DNA of 64,000 nucleotides. Origin: Bacteroidales bacterium UBA6267. GTDB lineage: Bacteria; Bacteroidota; Bacteroidia; Bacteroidales; UBA1556. The stretch lies in NCBI GenBank assembly GCA_002440745.1, contig DJVB01000042.1, positions 1-64,000 on the forward strand. Direction: 5' to 3'. The notes beneath the pieces were generated by a model. It worked only from the letters and a program-made list of their open reading frames with translations. It had not been told where the DNA came from and ran no database searches. Each line of letters begins with the position of its first letter. Positions within the stretch are counted from its first letter, which is position 1. This document shows positions 25,028-34,481 of the stretch, one piece after another. The translations under genes were made by a program, and so were the position numbers.

Positions 25028-25975
25028 ATGAGCGACTTGAAGCAACTGCCCTTAGTTTCAATAATTACTGTCAACTATAATCAATCGGATATTACGATTG
25101 CATTATTGGATTCGCTGTCGAAAATCAGCTATCCAAATATCGAGGTAATTGTTGTTGACAACGCCTCTCCCAACGATAATCCCGACAAAATCAAACAGGA
25201 CTTTCCGAATATTCATTTAATTAAAAGCGATAAAAATCTTGGCTTTGCCGGCGGAAACAACTTAGGTGTTTTTGCAGCTAAAGGCAAATACATGCTTTTT
25301 ATAAACAATGATACTGAGGTAGTTACCGACTTTTTGGAGCCGCTTGTCGAACGACTCGAACATAACCCCAACATTGGAGTAGTTAGTCCGAAAATCCGTT
25401 TTCATCATCATCCCGACATCATCCAATATGCGGGATATACGCCGCTAAATTACTATACCATGCGTAACAATTTGGTAGGCTATCGCACTAAGGATGAGGG
25501 ACAATTCGATGCCGGAGGATATACGCCTTTTGGTCATGGAGCGGCGATGATGGTACCGCGCAAGGTGATGGAAGATGTTGGACTTATGGCGGATATTTTC
25601 TTCCTTTATTACGAAGAGCACGATTGGTTTGAGCGCATAAAAGCCGCCAATTACAAGATTTACTACGAGCCCAAATCCTTAGTTTATCATAAAGAATCCA
25701 TGAGTACAGGAAAGGATAGCCCGCTAAAAATCCATTATATCGCCCGCAATCGCTTAGTTTTTATGCGTAGAAATCTTCACGGATTCAAATTTTTCATCGG
25801 TTTACTTTGGCAAACATTTATAGCCATTCCCAAAGCTTACACCGTATATCTTTTGAAAAGAGATTTCAAACTTTTGAAAGCATTCCACCGCGCCATAGTC
25901 TGGAATCTGAAAAACATTTTCAACAAGGAAATTCATCAAAATGTCAAACTTAAAAACGAAAACAGATGGTCATAA
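25028..25975 (+). CDS. Family 2 glycosyltransferase (rhamnosyltransferase-like)
   Basis: A cytoplasmic GT-A sugar transferase. Key segments: SIITVNYNQSDITIALLDSL, VIVVDNASPNDNP, KNLGFAGGNNLG, the metal-binding LFINNDTEV, and YYEEHDWFERI. This pattern is that of WbbL-like rhamnosyltransferases, but the sugar cannot be told from sequence. First gene of a seven-gene operon for a surface glycan; it overlaps the next gene by 10 bases. Confidence 0.9.
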   Translation: MSDLKQLPLVSIITVNYNQSDITIALLDSLSKISYPNIEVIVVDNASPNDNPDKIKQDFPNIHLIKSDKNLGFAGGNNLGVFAAKGKYMLFINNDTEVVTDFLEPLVERLEHNPNIGVVSPKIRFHHHPDIIQYAGYTPLNYYTMRNNLVGYRTKDEGQFDAGGYTPFGHGAAMMVPRKVMEDVGLMADIFFLYYEEHDWFERIKAANYKIYYEPKSLVYHKESMSTGKDSPLKIHYIARNRLVFMRRNLHGFKFFIGLLWQTFIAIPKAYTVYLLKRDFKLLKAFHRAIVWNLKNIFNKEIHQNVKLKNENRWS

Positions 25976-27177
25976 TTCGCTTACTTATTCAAATTGCCGA
26001 AGTGATATTGCTTTCTTATCTTGGATTTGCCGCGTTTTACATTTTCCTGTTTTCCATAGCCGGGCGCATCGGGTATCGTTATGGCAATGCAACCCTGAAT
26101 AATATTAGGAAAATTGCTGTGTTAATTCCGGGCTACAAAGAAGATAATGTGATAGTTGATGTAGCTTATGACGCACTTAATCAGGATTTTCCAAAAAGCT
26201 CTTATGAAGTGATTATCATTGCCGACTCCTTTAAAAAAGAGACTATAGAAAAATTAAAAGCCCTGCCGGTTCGTACAATCGAAGTCTCCTTTGAAAAAAG
26301 CACCAAATCGAAAGCCTTAAACAAGGCCATGGAAATAATTGGAGACGATTACGATGTGGCTGTGATTTTGGATGCCGATAATTTGATGGAAAGAAATTTT
26401 TTGTCAAAAATCAATCGAAGTTTTGGGCGTGGATTCCTAACCGTTCAGGGGCACCGCGTGGCAAAAAACCTCAATACAAATATGGCAGTATTAGATGCTA
26501 TTTCTGAGGAAGTTAACAATCATATTTACCGCTTAGGACACCGTGCACTATCGCTCAGCTCGGCTTTGATTGGGTCGGGCATGGCCTTCGACTACTCCTT
26601 TTTCAAGGCCACAATGAAGGAAGTAAATGCTGTGGGAGGTTTTGATAAGGAATTAGAATTGAGACTTTTACAACAGGGAAAAAAGATTGAATATCTCAAC
26701 GATGCCATAGTTTATGACGAAAAAGTTCAGAACAAGGAAGTCTTTCAGAATCAAAGAAAACGATGGCTTTCGGCCCAGTTTGTCTATTTCAGAAGATATG
26801 CGCTTTCCGGCGTAAAAGAACTGATTCTCAGAGGAAATATCGACTTTCTCGACAAAGTTTATCAGATGATTCAACCACCTCGCATTTTGCTCTTAGGCAT
26901 TACATTTATAATCAGTTTTGCAATGTTTCTATTGAATTTGGCATTTCCAACCTTCGTGGAAACATGGCTCTTAATTCCGCCAAATTGGTGGCATATCATC
27001 TTTCTGACAACAGTTTTCGCTTTCATTTTGGCCATTCCGATCAAGTTTTATAATTGGAAAACAATGAAGGCAGTTTTAAGTCTGCCACTAAGTTTTTGGA
27101 TTATGTTCACATCGCTTTTCAAGCTAAAAGGAGCAAATAAGAAATTCATTCACACACAGCACGGAACTCAAAATTAA
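25966..27177 (+). CDS. Membrane-bound processive family 2 glycosyltransferase
   Basis: A GT2 of the cellulose/hyaluronan synthase type. One N-terminal membrane helix (LLIQIAEVILLSYLGFAAFY), a cytoplasmic GT-A domain with AVLIPGYKEDNVI, VILDADNLMERNFL (DxD) and the QRKRW product-channel motif (NQRKRWLSAQ), and about three C-terminal helices (ILLLGITFIISFAMFLLNLA, WHIIFLTTVFAFILAIPIKF, LPLSFWIMFTSLF). It probably polymerises or adds sugars at the inner membrane while passing the product outward. Translationally coupled to the gene before. Confidence 0.88.
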   Translation: MVIIRLLIQIAEVILLSYLGFAAFYIFLFSIAGRIGYRYGNATLNNIRKIAVLIPGYKEDNVIVDVAYDALNQDFPKSSYEVIIIADSFKKETIEKLKALPVRTIEVSFEKSTKSKALNKAMEIIGDDYDVAVILDADNLMERNFLSKINRSFGRGFLTVQGHRVAKNLNTNMAVLDAISEEVNNHIYRLGHRALSLSSALIGSGMAFDYSFFKATMKEVNAVGGFDKELELRLLQQGKKIEYLNDAIVYDEKVQNKEVFQNQRKRWLSAQFVYFRRYALSGVKELILRGNIDFLDKVYQMIQPPRILLLGITFIISFAMFLLNLAFPTFVETWLLIPPNWWHIIFLTTVFAFILAIPIKFYNWKTMKAVLSLPLSFWIMFTSLFKLKGANKKFIHTQHGTQN

Positions 27178-27183
27178 GAAGTT

Positions 27184-28350
27184 ATGAAAATGAAAATAGG
27201 CATAGAAGGGCAAAGACTTTTCAGAAAGCGCAAGCATGGGATGGATATGGTTGCCTTAGAATTGATAAAGAATTTGCAAAAAATCGATAAGGAGAATGAA
27301 TACTTTATTTTCATAAAACCGGATGAGGATAATACCTGCATTGATTTTAAAGATAATTTTCATTTAGTTGAAATTGCCGGAGGTCCCTACCCTCTTTGGG
27401 AACAAAAAAAGCTCCCCGATATGGTTAAGAAAACCGGTTGCCAGATTCTTCACTGCACCAGCAATACTGCTCCATTAAACTGTCCTGTGCCGCAAGTAGT
27501 TACGCTTCACGACATCATCTATATGGAGAAGTCCTATCTCGGCATTTTAAGAGGAAGCGGCAGCAGCTATCAGAAATTTGGGAATATTTACAGGCGTTAT
27601 ATTGTGCCCAGGATGATTGGCCGCGTTGAAAAACTTATCACCGTTTCTAATTTTGAGAAACAACGAATTGACAAGCATTTTAACCTAAATCCAAATTTGT
27701 TGACAGCCATCTATAACGGTGTATCTGAACATTTTAAGCCGGTTACCGACCAAAAGCTCTTGGAAAAAATCAAAGCACAATACAAGCTGCCCGAACGATT
27801 TTTCTTTTTTCTTGGCAATACCGACCCCAAGAAAAACACCATCGGAGTGTTAAAAGCATTCAAAGATTTTCGGAATGCAAACAGCGATGACTACAAATTA
27901 GTGATGCCCGATTATAATGAAGATGAGCTTCAAAGACTTCTTAATCAGCTTGATGCCTCCGACCTACGCCGACATATCCACTTGACCGGTTATATTGTAA
28001 ATACCGATTTGCCCGCAATAATCCGTCAAGCGAAATTGTTTCTATATCCTTCCTTGCGCGAAAGTTTCGGAATCCCCATTCTTGAAGGCATGCGCTGTGG
28101 AGTGCCCGTCATCACATCCAACACCAGCTCCATGCCCGAAGTGGCAGGAGATGCCGCGTTTATCATTGATCCATTCAAACCGGAAGAAATCACTCAAGCC
28201 ATGCTAAAGCTCATTGAAGACGAAGCACTTAGAACCAACTTCATTAATAAAGGATTGCAACATTCTGCCATTTTCTCCTGGGAAAATATGGCCCTACAAG
28301 TTCTCGAAGTTTACAAGGAGGTTTTCAACAAAAAATACCAAAGCTTATGA
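27184..28350 (+). CDS. Family 4 glycosyltransferase
   Basis: A GT-B retaining glycosyltransferase of 388 residues. The C-terminal nucleotide-sugar domain shows FFLGNTDPKKNTIGVLKAF and the EX7E segment ESFGIPILEGMRCGVPVITS, then SSMPEVAGDAAFIIDP. The N-terminal acceptor domain has LHDIIYMEKSY and the linker SNFEKQRIDKHF. It lies 6 bases after the previous GT and overlaps the next by 4, in the glycan operon. Confidence 0.9.
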   Translation: MKMKIGIEGQRLFRKRKHGMDMVALELIKNLQKIDKENEYFIFIKPDEDNTCIDFKDNFHLVEIAGGPYPLWEQKKLPDMVKKTGCQILHCTSNTAPLNCPVPQVVTLHDIIYMEKSYLGILRGSGSSYQKFGNIYRRYIVPRMIGRVEKLITVSNFEKQRIDKHFNLNPNLLTAIYNGVSEHFKPVTDQKLLEKIKAQYKLPERFFFFLGNTDPKKNTIGVLKAFKDFRNANSDDYKLVMPDYNEDELQRLLNQLDASDLRRHIHLTGYIVNTDLPAIIRQAKLFLYPSLRESFGIPILEGMRCGVPVITSNTSSMPEVAGDAAFIIDPFKPEEITQAMLKLIEDEALRTNFINKGLQHSAIFSWENMALQVLEVYKEVFNKKYQSL

Positions 28351-29573
28351 TAAAAAACCGTGATATTATCGTTGTGGGATTGCAAGCCTGGGACATTGAA
28401 ATAGGCAGCAATTGTAAAAATATTGCTTTAGAATTTTCAAAAAACAATCGCGTCCTTTACGTCAATGCACCCTTAGATTGGATGACATTATATAAAAAGC
28501 AAGATGATCCACGAGTACAATTGCGCAAAGATGTGGTTAAGGGAAAAAAGGACGGTTTAACCAAGCTTCAGGATAATCTGTGGAACCTAAATCCTGATGT
28601 TGTACTGTTCAGCATCAATCAGTTAGGCCTAAATCCTTTATTTGATTTTTTGAATAAAGTCAATAATAAAAGATTCGCCGGCGCGATAAAGAAAGCCATT
28701 CAAACTTTAGGATTCAAGGACTTCATCATTTTCAACGATAGCGATATGTTTCGCAGTTTCCATTTGAAAGAAATGCTCCGACCAAAAACCTATATTTATT
28801 ATACCCGCGACAACATGATTGCGGTGGACTATTGGAAAAAGCAGGGAATCAGGGTGGAGGCAGCTCACATGGCAAAAGCTGATTTTGTTTGCGCAAATTC
28901 CACCTATTTAGCCAAGCTTGCATCCCGATTCAACCCACAATCGTTCTATGTTGGTCAAGGTTGCGATGTTTCTGCTTTCGACAAGGCGAATGTCACGAAA
29001 AAGCCTGAAGATTTGGCCACAATTCCATCACCGATTATTGGCTATATTGGCGCTCTGCTTTCCTTAAGGCTTGACATTGAGACGCTTGAGTATATCGCAG
29101 AGAATAAGCCGGAATGGAGCCTTGTTTTAGTTGGGCCTGAGGATGAAACCTTTAAAGTTAGTAAGCTTCACAAAATGAAAAATGTGTATTTCACAGGAAA
29201 TAAAGATGTTACGAAACTACCAAACTATCTTGGAGCCTTCGATGTGGCCATAAACCCGCAGAAGTTGAATCCGGTCACGATAGGCAACTATCCGAGAAAA
29301 ATCGATGAATATCTTGCTATGGGAAAACCAACTGTGGCAACAAAAACGGAAGCAATGAGTGTTTTTGCGGCATATTGCTATTTGGCTGAAAATGCCGAAC
29401 AATATGTGCAATTTATTCAGAAAGCTTTAAAGGAAAACAATGAAGATTTAGAAAACGGTCGTTCGGTATTTGCCAAAACGCATAGTTGGGAAAATAATGT
29501 ATTGGCAATTTATGATCTGATACAAAAGTTTGAATCAGGAGAAATTAAGAGCGAGTCAAATAACTGGTATTAA
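28347..29573 (+). CDS. Glycosyltransferase, GT4-like
   Basis: A 408-residue GT-B protein, less typical than its neighbour. The N-terminal part (DIIVVGLQAWDIEIGSNCKN, NRVLYVNAPLDWM, YYTRDNMIAVDYW) and C-terminal part (IIGYIGALLSLRLDIETLEY, GNYPRKIDEYLAMGKPTVAT) match TuaH-like family 1/4 transferases that act on exopolysaccharides. The catalytic EX7E is replaced by a KIDEYLAMG segment as in that subgroup. Start overlaps the preceding stop (ATGA). Confidence 0.82.
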   Translation: MIKNRDIIVVGLQAWDIEIGSNCKNIALEFSKNNRVLYVNAPLDWMTLYKKQDDPRVQLRKDVVKGKKDGLTKLQDNLWNLNPDVVLFSINQLGLNPLFDFLNKVNNKRFAGAIKKAIQTLGFKDFIIFNDSDMFRSFHLKEMLRPKTYIYYTRDNMIAVDYWKKQGIRVEAAHMAKADFVCANSTYLAKLASRFNPQSFYVGQGCDVSAFDKANVTKKPEDLATIPSPIIGYIGALLSLRLDIETLEYIAENKPEWSLVLVGPEDETFKVSKLHKMKNVYFTGNKDVTKLPNYLGAFDVAINPQKLNPVTIGNYPRKIDEYLAMGKPTVATKTEAMSVFAAYCYLAENAEQYVQFIQKALKENNEDLENGRSVFAKTHSWENNVLAIYDLIQKFESGEIKSESNNWY

Positions 29574-29593
29574 ACCATTTAAAAACGAAATAC

Positions 29594-30211
29594 ATGTCAA
29601 TTATCGAGAAAATAAAGTCCAATCCAAAAACCAAATCCTTAGCGCTTTGGATGCTAATGCCAAGAAATCAGGCACGACCGCGGCTATGGGTCAAGTTGTT
29701 TTTGAATCCTCTAAAGCATCATCGGGGAAAACGCAGTTTGATTAGGCGGCGGGTGAGGTTAGATGTAATGCCGTTCAATCATTTCAGTCTGGGAGACGAT
29801 TCCACCATCGAAGATTTTTCGACCATCAACAACGGCGTTGGGGATGTGGTGATTGGTAGCAGAACGAGAATTGGAATGAGCAACGTGCTTATTGGCCCTG
29901 TTCAGATTGGAGACGATGTGATGTTTGCCCAGAATATTGTTTTATCCGGTCTCAATCATGGCTTTGAGGATATAAATATTGTACCTCATCTTCAACCGGT
30001 TAGCAAAGCGCCAATCCATATCGAAGATGAAGTTTGGGTGGGTGCAAACGTAGTGATTGTGGCAGGAGTAAGAGTTGGGAAACACTCCGTAATTGCTGCC
30101 GGCGCGGTAGTTACCAAAGATATTCCCCCATATTCGGTGGCCGTGGGCAATCCGGCAAGGGTGATTAAGAAATACAATTTTGAAACTAAAAAATGGGAAA
30201 GAACATCATGA
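29594..30211 (+). CDS. Left-handed beta-helix acyltransferase
   Basis: A 205-residue hexapeptide-repeat protein (WbbJ/LacA type), probably O-acetylating a sugar of the glycan. The coil repeats (VVIGSRTRIGMSNVLIGPVQ, IGDDVMFAQNIVLSGLNHGF, VWVGANVVIVAGVRVGKHSV) and the ending IPPYSVAVGNPARVIKKY are typical; His in GLNHGFED is the likely catalytic residue. It overlaps the next gene by 19 bases. Confidence 0.9.
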   Translation: MSIIEKIKSNPKTKSLALWMLMPRNQARPRLWVKLFLNPLKHHRGKRSLIRRRVRLDVMPFNHFSLGDDSTIEDFSTINNGVGDVVIGSRTRIGMSNVLIGPVQIGDDVMFAQNIVLSGLNHGFEDINIVPHLQPVSKAPIHIEDEVWVGANVVIVAGVRVGKHSVIAAGAVVTKDIPPYSVAVGNPARVIKKYNFETKKWERTS

Positions 30212-30999
30212 ACAAAATTGCGAAATATCTCAACTATGGCAATGCCTATATTTCGAGCGGCGATTTCAGAAGCCTTCTCGATTCCGCTCGTTTTTTACTG
30301 TTAAAAAAAGGCGCGCTTCGAACTCGCGTTGCCGACAGTCATTTAGGAAAAATCAAGATTCGCCAGGGCACAAACGATTTTCAGTTTGCAAATTACTATT
30401 ACGAATGGAATGTAAAATCTTATATTTTAAGCATTTACCACGACTTCAACATATTCATCGACATAGGTTCAGGCATTGGAGATTATAGTTTGTTGATGGC
30501 CAAAAAAGGTCTTCTTTGCTTTGCTTTTGAACCAGTGGCCGATAATTTTAAAACGCTAACCGAAAACGTCCGATTGAATCGTTTAGAGCGCCGCATTAAA
30601 CCCTTTCAATTGGCACTTGGAAATGCACAAACTACCGCAGATTTTGCAGTTACACAAGTCAATACCGGCGCTTCCCACAGAGCCGACATACATCTCTCCG
30701 ATAAAATTCCTGTAAAGTGTAACGAAAAAGTTAAAGTGGAAAAGTTAGACAATCTCTTCCTTGATTTCGGGCTCACCAAACAAGACCGGATTCTGATGAA
30801 ACTCGACATGGAAGGCATGGAGGTGGAAGGAATTGCCGGAGCGATGGACTTCATCCGCACCTATCCCAACCTAACCATAATTGCTGAAGCAAAGCATAGT
30901 GGTGATAATGAAATCATTAACACTTTGAAAAGCATGGCTGAGTTTGAATTTGGCAGGGTGGACGATTTAAATATTTATGCCCATAAAATCAATAAATAA
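30193..30999 (+). CDS. FkbM-family methyltransferase
   Basis: A SAM-dependent methyltransferase of 268 residues, likely O-methylating a glycan sugar. SAM motif I is FIDIGSGIGDYSLLMAKKG, then FEPVADNFKTLTENVRLN, and the FkbM signature LMKLDMEGMEVEGIAGAMDF. The ATG at 30193 lies inside the preceding gene; a second ATG at 30208, which overlaps that gene's stop codon, is an equally good start. Confidence 0.88.
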   Translation: MGKNIMNKIAKYLNYGNAYISSGDFRSLLDSARFLLLKKGALRTRVADSHLGKIKIRQGTNDFQFANYYYEWNVKSYILSIYHDFNIFIDIGSGIGDYSLLMAKKGLLCFAFEPVADNFKTLTENVRLNRLERRIKPFQLALGNAQTTADFAVTQVNTGASHRADIHLSDKIPVKCNEKVKVEKLDNLFLDFGLTKQDRILMKLDMEGMEVEGIAGAMDFIRTYPNLTIIAEAKHSGDNEIINTLKSMAEFEFGRVDDLNIYAHKINK

Positions 31000-31005
31000 T
31001 AGATT

Positions 31006-32205
31006 ATGAGTATTCTTGGAATAACCTTCTGGATTCTGATTTTCATAGTTTTTTATGCATATATCGGCTATGGAATTCTGCTTTATATCCTGATAAAGAT
31101 TAAGCGAATTTTCAAGGGAAAACCTGAAAAACCCAATGCTGACGGGAGTTACGAGCCGGATGTTACCCTTTTTGTGACGGCCTTCAACGAACGAGATTAT
31201 GTCGATTTGAAGGTTGGCAATTCGTTGGACATGGACTACCCACGCGAGAAACTCCATTTGATGTGGGTAACCGATGGGTCGAATGATGGCACGCCGGATT
31301 ATATCCGCCAAAAATATCCTTTTGTGGAGCTCTATCACGAAGATGCACGCAATGGAAAAATTGCTGCGATGAACCGTGGCAGCAGATTTATTAAAACCCC
31401 GATAGTAATATTTTCGGATGCCAATACCATGCTCGGCACCGAGTCGATTCGCCGGATTGTAAACCTATTTGCCAATCCAAAAGTAGGTTGCGTAAGTGGC
31501 GAAAAACGCATTTACAGCAAGGAAGCTGACAATGCAGCAGGTGCCGGAGAAGGCATTTACTGGAAATACGAAAGCACTTTAAAACGCTGGGATGCAGAGC
31601 TTTATTCAGTAGTTGGTGCTGCCGGAGAACTATTTGCCGTGCGAACCGAACTCTTTGAGGAAGTGGAGCCCGACACACTCTTAGACGATTTTATCGTGTC
31701 GCTACGCATCGCCATGAAAGGACTCACTATTCAATACGACCCCCTTGCTTATGCAATCGAAAACAGCTCGGCCAATGTGAAAGAAGAACTCAAGCGAAAA
31801 ATACGAATTGCCGCAGGAGGTATTCAATCGGTGATAAGGTTGCGCAAACTACTCAACCCTTTCAGATTTGGAACGCTTAGTTTTCAGTACATTAGCCATA
31901 GAGTTTTGCGCTGGACTCTTGCCCCTCTCTCCTTGCTGTTCATCTTCGTTTTCAATCTGATTCTTGCCATGCAAGCTCAGTTTGAACCGCAAAATATCTA
32001 TACCATAATCTTCTATTTGCAAATACTTTTCTACGTTTTTGCATTGCTCGGCTGGTTCCTCGAAAACAGAAACATAAAAGTCAAAATTCTATATATCCCA
32101 TTTTACTTTTTTATAATGAATTACGCAGTTTACAAAGGCTTTTTCAGATATCTAATAGGAAAACAATCTGTCAACTGGGAAAGAGCCAAAAGAGCCGGCG
32201 CGTAG
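31006..32205 (+). CDS. Membrane-bound family 2 glycosyltransferase
   Basis: A second processive-type GT2. N-terminal helix (FWILIFIVFYAYIGYGILLY), GT-A core with TLFVTAFNERDYVDLKV, VTDGSNDGTPDY, IFSDANTMLG and DDFIVSLR (acidic catalytic base region), and three C-terminal helices. Instead of QxxRW it has KRKIRIAAGGIQ. Last gene of the glycan operon; a GC-rich heptamer repeat follows directly. Confidence 0.87.
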   Translation: MSILGITFWILIFIVFYAYIGYGILLYILIKIKRIFKGKPEKPNADGSYEPDVTLFVTAFNERDYVDLKVGNSLDMDYPREKLHLMWVTDGSNDGTPDYIRQKYPFVELYHEDARNGKIAAMNRGSRFIKTPIVIFSDANTMLGTESIRRIVNLFANPKVGCVSGEKRIYSKEADNAAGAGEGIYWKYESTLKRWDAELYSVVGAAGELFAVRTELFEEVEPDTLLDDFIVSLRIAMKGLTIQYDPLAYAIENSSANVKEELKRKIRIAAGGIQSVIRLRKLLNPFRFGTLSFQYISHRVLRWTLAPLSLLFIFVFNLILAMQAQFEPQNIYTIIFYLQILFYVFALLGWFLENRNIKVKILYIPFYFFIMNYAVYKGFFRYLIGKQSVNWERAKRAGA

Positions 32206-32221
32206 AATTGAGGCAGGGCGA

Positions 32222-32277
32222 GGCGCATGGCGCATGGAGCAGGGCGCATGGAGCAGGGAGCAAGGCGCAGGGCGGGC
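32222..32277. repeat. Eight tandem heptamers (GGCGCAT/GGAGCAG)
   Basis: Units in order: GGCGCAT twice, GGAGCAG, GGCGCAT, GGAGCAG, GGAGCAA, GGCGCAG, GGCGGGC. The array is far richer in G+C than the surroundings and separates the glycan operon from the orphan genes that converge on it. Confidence 0.85.
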
Positions 32278-32309
32278 GGACTGACTCTTGGAACTAAATG
32301 AAGATCAGA

Positions 32310-32879
32310 CTATTTGCATTTGTTTTTATTAAATCCAACAATTATGTCAACAGCTTTTTTCATAAAGGACAGAACATCTTCGATATGAGTAAGATTATTC
32401 TCATTAAATGGCGCATTTAAATATAGTACGGTTGAGTTTTTCTCTTTTTCAAGCTTGAAGTTTGCAACGTATTTATTATTTTTCAAAAGAAATTCCTTTA
32501 TGCTATCGCATAAAACTTTTTTCACAAAACACTCATCGTTGCTTTTAATGAAAAAGTGCTTATCAAACTCAGAATCATTGATTTCGATTTCCTTTATCAA
32601 ATTGAAATGTTTTCCGATTTTATCAAGATAATCTTCTTTATAAATCAAAAAGTTTAGTCCAATGTCTTTTTTAAAATCATAATAGATCTTCATTTCTGCT
32701 GCTTCACTATTGAAAAACACGATGTTAGAATTATAGTGTGGAATGGAAAGAAATACTCTTAGCCAAACACTCATTCCTCCTCCCAAAGGGGAAAATGGGG
32801 TCTTAGTAACTTTCACACTGCCATTATGCTTTTTCGCAAAGTCACGCCAATCCTGTATATAAAAACCAATCATTGTCAT
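32310..32879 (-). CDS. Hypothetical protein (189 aa)
   Basis: I do not recognise this protein. It begins MTMIGFYIQDWRDFAKKHNG, has no signal peptide or membrane helix, and is rich in Lys, Asn and Phe. Alternating segments (VLRVFLSIPHY-like strands, IYYDFKKDIGLNFLIYKED) suggest a small alpha/beta fold. The low GC content and orphan status, next to a toxin-antitoxin pair and repeats, point to accessory DNA. Confidence 0.5.
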   Translation of the reverse strand: MTMIGFYIQDWRDFAKKHNGSVKVTKTPFSPLGGGMSVWLRVFLSIPHYNSNIVFFNSEAAEMKIYYDFKKDIGLNFLIYKEDYLDKIGKHFNLIKEIEINDSEFDKHFFIKSNDECFVKKVLCDSIKEFLLKNNKYVANFKLEKEKNSTVLYLNAPFNENNLTHIEDVLSFMKKAVDIIVGFNKNKCK

Positions 32880-33063
32880 GTTTTTGTAATTATTATTAAA
32901 ATATCAATCTCTCCCATCCGCCGGTTATTTACCCTATTGTTTATACAGTCATACAAGCACAAACTTTGAAAGAAGCATAATCCGGATCGATATCGGAAGT
33001 TTAACCACTGAACTGATAGTTTTGGGTAGGTGCTGTTTTTGGTCGTTTTTGCTTCTTCCATCT

Positions 33064-33669
33064 TCATTTTGTCAGCTCATTTTTAATAATCCAAAGTGCT
33101 ATTCCTGAAGTGTCAGAGTAGTTTTTATATCTTATTAAGTCACCCAAATATTGTTCACTTTTTATCTCACGTTTTTTAATGACCGCAAACTCATAAAAAC
33201 CGCTTTCGTTTCTTCCTAACGAAACATTTTCAAAGAAAATAGTGTCGCCCTTTATGCTGTATGTACCAGTTGTTTCAGTTACTCCAAAACATACATTTCT
33301 TTCAATGAAAATCATGTCGTCTCTAAGCTTTAGTGTTGTCATACAATTTGCAGCCCCTTCTCGTTGAGCAATTAAAAGACTATCTCTTTCAAATTTATCA
33401 AAGTTTATTAGTCCGTATGGATAGAAATAGGATAAACAAAGAACAACTGTCAACAGTCCAATTAAGAAAAGTCTTTGTCTATTTTTTAATTGCTCTCTTA
33501 TCGCAAAAAATGCCTGACCGAAAAGTAGAAGTGTCAAGACAAGAAAATAAATGATTAAAAGTAAAAATGTTATCATATCTAACATTCCCATTTTGCCTTC
33601 CCAATAGTATGTCGTGTTTACTAAGAAAAAGAAAACTATTGTCGCAATATATAGTCCTTTATGTTTCAT
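33064..33669 (-). CDS. Hypothetical membrane protein (201 aa)
   Basis: Unrecognised. Three membrane helices in the first 105 residues (GLYIATIVFFFLVNTTYYW, MITFLLLIIYFLVLTLLLFG, LFLIGLLTVVLCLSYFYPYG), then a hydrophilic C-terminal region (about 110-201) with strand-like segments (TGTYSIKGDTIFFENVSLGR) and one Cys pair region (ANCMTTL, NVCFGVTE). Probably exposed at the membrane surface. AT rich, in the accessory patch. The 184 bases between it and the gene downstream carry no convincing ORF. Confidence 0.55.
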   Translation of the reverse strand: MKHKGLYIATIVFFFLVNTTYYWEGKMGMLDMITFLLLIIYFLVLTLLLFGQAFFAIREQLKNRQRLFLIGLLTVVLCLSYFYPYGLINFDKFERDSLLIAQREGAANCMTTLKLRDDMIFIERNVCFGVTETTGTYSIKGDTIFFENVSLGRNESGFYEFAVIKKREIKSEQYLGDLIRYKNYSDTSGIALWIIKNELTK

Positions 33670-33747
33670 ATTCGAGTGTTAAAATACCCTTTAACGTTTC
33701 GGGCTTTCTTTCTATCTTGCAATAATATTCGTATATTTAATTCATTA

Positions 33748-34011
33748 TTAATCAAGGATGTCTTTAACGAAAACTTTTGTACTATCGAGTGAACTATAAA
33801 TATATTGTCCGTTGCCATACTCAAATTTTCTTTCAGAAAGTAATGGCTCTTTCGTCCCAATATAAGGATTTTTTTCTAATTGATTCGTTCTGTCAATGAT
33901 TTGTTTGACTATCTTTCTGGCAACCCTTATGCTTGCCTTGTCTTTATGAAAATTAAAAATGTCCTCTAATTGAAATCTAGCCGTATCCGTCCAAAATACT
34001 CTTAATTCCAT
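33748..34011 (-). CDS. ParE-family toxin, probably truncated
   Basis: An 87-residue ParE-like protein (MELRVFWTDTARFQLEDIFN, RVARKIVKQIIDRTNQLEKN, EPLLSERKFEY). After KFEY the usual RYLVxGNYKIIY strand is shortened to GNGQYIYSSLD, and the frame stops after VFVKDILD, where family members continue with a TRQNP-type ending that carries important residues. It therefore seems to have lost a few codons internally and its C-terminus and may be inactive. It overlaps the antitoxin gene by 10 bases. Confidence 0.65.
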   Translation of the reverse strand: MELRVFWTDTARFQLEDIFNFHKDKASIRVARKIVKQIIDRTNQLEKNPYIGTKEPLLSERKFEYGNGQYIYSSLDSTKVFVKDILD

Positions 34012-34244
34012 AAATCAATTTCGTTTTCAAGCTCTCTAGCAGATGTTAATCTACCATTTTCGGAATCCGATTCGGCACTGTCAATTAAGTCATTGAATTC
34101 CTTTACGCTTAATTGTTTAAATTCTTTTTCAATTTTCTTCCTTTTCTCCATTCTTAGCAAGTCATTAAGTTTGTCAATTAGGGTTTCGTCATTTAACCTA
34201 AGAAACTCTTGAACAAAATGAAGTTTTTTCGTTTGTATGTCCAT
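34002..34244 (-). CDS. Antitoxin of truncated ParE pair
   Basis: An 80-residue acidic/charged helical protein of a family common beside ParE in Bacteroidota: MDIQTKKLHFVQEFLRLNDE at the N-terminus, then VKEFNDLIDSAESDSENGRL and a LENEIDLWN ending. It probably neutralises the toxin and represses the pair. A TATATTTG element lies about 117 bases upstream. Confidence 0.78.
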   Translation of the reverse strand: MDIQTKKLHFVQEFLRLNDETLIDKLNDLLRMEKRKKIEKEFKQLSVKEFNDLIDSAESDSENGRLTSARELENEIDLWN

Positions 34245-34360
34245 TTCTATTATCTTTCTATTAAGTCGTTAAATATAATTCAAATTTCTTGCTCTTTCGC
34301 CGTGTAATTAACGAAAGGAAACATACCAAAAGGCATATATTCCGATATCATTTGGAGGAG

Positions 34361-34387
34361 CAAATATAGGATTTATTTGAATAGCAA
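34361..34387 (-). promoter_or_regulatory. Predicted promoter of the antitoxin gene
   Basis: On the minus strand a TTG (34385-34387) and TATATTTG (34361-34368) are separated by 16 bases. The motif context GAGGAGCAAATATAG on the plus strand is identical to that at 2276-2290, so the two accessory regions share promoter sequence. Confidence 0.5.
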
Positions 34388-34481
34388 AATATGCCAAAGA
34401 ATTACTGTTTTTTCAGTTCGAGCGTTTTCCAAGAATAGAACTATAGAATGATATACTATGCGAACAACTCCAATGAATTAA

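Noticed and set aside
32876..33067. 63-codon open frame between two orphan genes on the minus strand
   Set aside because: No homologous feature or signal, Cys/Arg-rich random-looking text, and it resembles the dispersed intergenic sequence seen near 2130 (CCATCCGCCGGTTATTT).
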